Positions 62,356 through 64,000 of a stretch of 64,000 nt of DNA are shown piece by piece. The stretch is from assembly GCA_051294375.1 (NCBI GenBank), contig CM119265.1, forward strand, positions 3,223,640 to 3,287,639, in the 5' to 3' direction. This stretch comes from Paraspadella gotoi. Lineage: Eukaryota > Chaetognatha. Numbering within the stretch: position 1 is the stretch's first letter; each line of letters opens with the position of its first letter. The position numbers and the translations under genes are program-made. Below the pieces are notes generated by a model. That model was not told where the DNA came from. It worked only from the letters and a program-made list of their open reading frames with translations, and searched no databases.

Positions 62356-62581
62356 TTCTCCCTCTCGCTCTCTCGTCTGAACCTTCGAAATAATAAAAAA
62401 ACACGCCATCTCAGCGCTCAGTCTCTCTCTTTCTCTGGCTGATTCATAGGCATCTGGTGTCTCTCAGTCTCACTCTCGTTTTTCCTTTCTATTTCCTTTT
62501 CTTCTTTTGGAAAAGTCTTTCATTGTCTTTTTCGCCTTAAAATTGAAACTTTTGAAAAAACTTGAGACGGGAATCGAGACA
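62106..62581. other. GA- and CT-rich stretch, no gene seen
   Basis: GA-rich at 62,138-62,245 and CT-rich at 62,320-62,375, with short AT-rich sequence between. Confidence 0.6.
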
Positions 62582-63009
62582 NNNNNNNNNNNNNNNNNNN
62601 NNNNNNNNNNNNNNNNNNNNNNNNNNNNNNNNNNNNNNNNNNNNNNNNNNNNNNNNNNNNNNNNNNNNNNNNNNNNNNNNNNNNNNNNNNNNNNNNNNNN
62701 NNNNNNNNNNNNNNNNNNNNNNNNNNNNNNNNNNNNNNNNNNNNNNNNNNNNNNNNNNNNNNNNNNNNNNNNNNNNNNNNNNNNNNNNNNNNNNNNNNNN
62801 NNNNNNNNNNNNNNNNNNNNNNNNNNNNNNNNNNNNNNNNNNNNNNNNNNNNNNNNNNNNNNNNNNNNNNNNNNNNNNNNNNNNNNNNNNNNNNNNNNNN
62901 NNNNNNNNNNNNNNNNNNNNNNNNNNNNNNNNNNNNNNNNNNNNNNNNNNNNNNNNNNNNNNNNNNNNNNNNNNNNNNNNNNNNNNNNNNNNNNNNNNNN
63001 NNNNNNNNN
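62582..63009. other. Assembly gap (428 N)
   Basis: Frames drawn across it are not supported. A TTTCC repeat follows on the right. Confidence 0.99.
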
Positions 63010-63111
63010 TTTTAAATTTCTTTCCTTTCCTTTCCTTTATTTCTGTTTCTCCTTCATTCGCCTTCGGGTGAAATCGCTCGTCCGTTTCGTCAACGTCATC
63101 GGCGTCTTCAT

Positions 63112-63112
63112 T

Positions 63113-63146
<34 letters not shown>
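63112..63146. repeat. (GTC)n trinucleotide microsatellite at a gap edge
   Basis: GTC units run directly into a 260-N gap, so the array is longer than shown. Confidence 0.95.
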
Positions 63147-63406
63147 NNNNNNNNNNNNNNNNNNNNNNNNNNNNNNNNNNNNNNNNNNNNNNNNNNNNNN
63201 NNNNNNNNNNNNNNNNNNNNNNNNNNNNNNNNNNNNNNNNNNNNNNNNNNNNNNNNNNNNNNNNNNNNNNNNNNNNNNNNNNNNNNNNNNNNNNNNNNNN
63301 NNNNNNNNNNNNNNNNNNNNNNNNNNNNNNNNNNNNNNNNNNNNNNNNNNNNNNNNNNNNNNNNNNNNNNNNNNNNNNNNNNNNNNNNNNNNNNNNNNNN
63401 NNNNNN
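63147..63406. other. Assembly gap (260 N) between (GTC)n and (TC)n
   Basis: Both flanks are simple repeats. Confidence 0.99.
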
Positions 63407-63426
63407 TCTCTCTCTCTCTCTCTCTC

Positions 63427-64000
63427 CATTAAAATGTCATCTCAGGTTGAACTCCACAAATAAAATTATTACACTCTCCTTTCATCTGAATCATTTCTAG
63501 ATTATCTCAGTAAATGTGTCACCATTACGAGCCCACAATAATGCAGTTCAAAACATCCTCGTTCAAAACTATTTAGTCATATAAAACAATTTTTCAAACC
63601 GATTCGTTCAACATTCTCTCATCAAAAACACACTTTGCAGACTCGTATTAAAAAAAAAAAAGGAAAGTCGAACCAAAAAAATTCACTGTGCCGACTCCCG
63701 ATGGGACAGAAGTTTTCGCGTCAGAGAAATCGCGAGGGAAAATACAGTGTGGCGAAACGAGAGCGAGAAGTTTTCGGTTTCGACGGCGTCGGCAGCGTCG
63801 GCAACGTCGGCAGTAGTGTCGGCGCCGGAGAGAGCTTGGCCACAATGTGCCGGAGCGAGAGATTCGCCGGGACGCGGCTGTTTCCGGCGGATTGCCGGAA
63901 AAGGCGATGGAGCGTGTGGGGAAGAAAGAGAGTCACGGAAAACGGCGTTGGGAGATATAGAGTGAGTTTTGAGGAGAGAGAGAGACAGAGAGAGAGAGAG
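63427..64000. other. AT-rich then CpG-rich end of the window
   Basis: 63,690-63,965 is CpG-rich and open on both strands for about 70 codons (63,747-63,965 plus; 63,721-63,936 minus). GCGTCGGCA-type short repeats (63,785-63,830) explain part of the composition. It could be the start of a CpG-rich promoter or exon continuing beyond the window; no domain recognised. Confidence 0.35.

Noticed and set aside
62507-63463. 318-codon ORF spanning two large gaps
   Set aside because: Almost all of its length is N; the real parts are simple repeats. Similar gap-spanning frames at 835-1,275, 1,293-1,901 and 6,269-6,952 were also dropped.

Overview
The window is eukaryotic nuclear DNA, most likely from an arthropod. 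It is AT-rich and packed with GA/CT microsatellites and CGA/GTC triplet runs, it carries decayed animal-type retrotransposons, and its one convincing gene has a short GT-AG intron. The taxon is an inference: no conserved housekeeping gene or RNA gene was recognised. Seventeen runs of N interrupt the sequence. Five are exactly 25 N long and most of these sit against noisy or duplicated sequence, which suggests long-read gap filling.

Layout. 1-7,450: gene-poor AT-rich DNA with an E2F-like inverted site (161-179), a perfect 67-bp foldback around a hammerhead-ribozyme-like core (3,081-3,242), and an acidic-repeat tail cut by a gap (6,250). 7,680-8,078 (minus): a two-exon gene for a small secreted cysteine-rich protein, the best host gene here. 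About 9,250-13,930 (minus): a decayed Jockey-like LINE with CCHC knuckles, AP endonuclease and reverse transcriptase all recognisable. 14,318-20,868: three modules (A, B, C) repeated in direct and inverted order, probably a scrambled gap fill. 22,560-22,830: a TATA-containing promoter candidate. 23,697-30,087 and 30,113-36,690: two copies of the same 6.4-kb sequence, the second full of single-base indels and so probably a false duplication. It contains a 171-codon ORF and a 45-bp (15-codon) acidic repeat with CRE palindromes. 36,775-37,084 and 43,020-43,138: clusters of nuclear-receptor half-sites. 38,580-40,350 and 45,362-45,897: two more noisy tandem duplications. 42,747-42,778: a second hammerhead-like core. 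About 50,180-58,780: GC-richer sequence that looks like a broken BEL/Pao LTR retrotransposon with very diverged terminal repeats. 59,400-64,000: microsatellites, short minisatellites and large gaps.

The genes do not form a pathway. The window is best read as repeat-rich intergenic DNA with one small secreted-protein gene, fossil retrotransposons and several assembly artefacts. Many short reading frames here are translations of dinucleotide repeats (SLSL or RERE) and are not genes.
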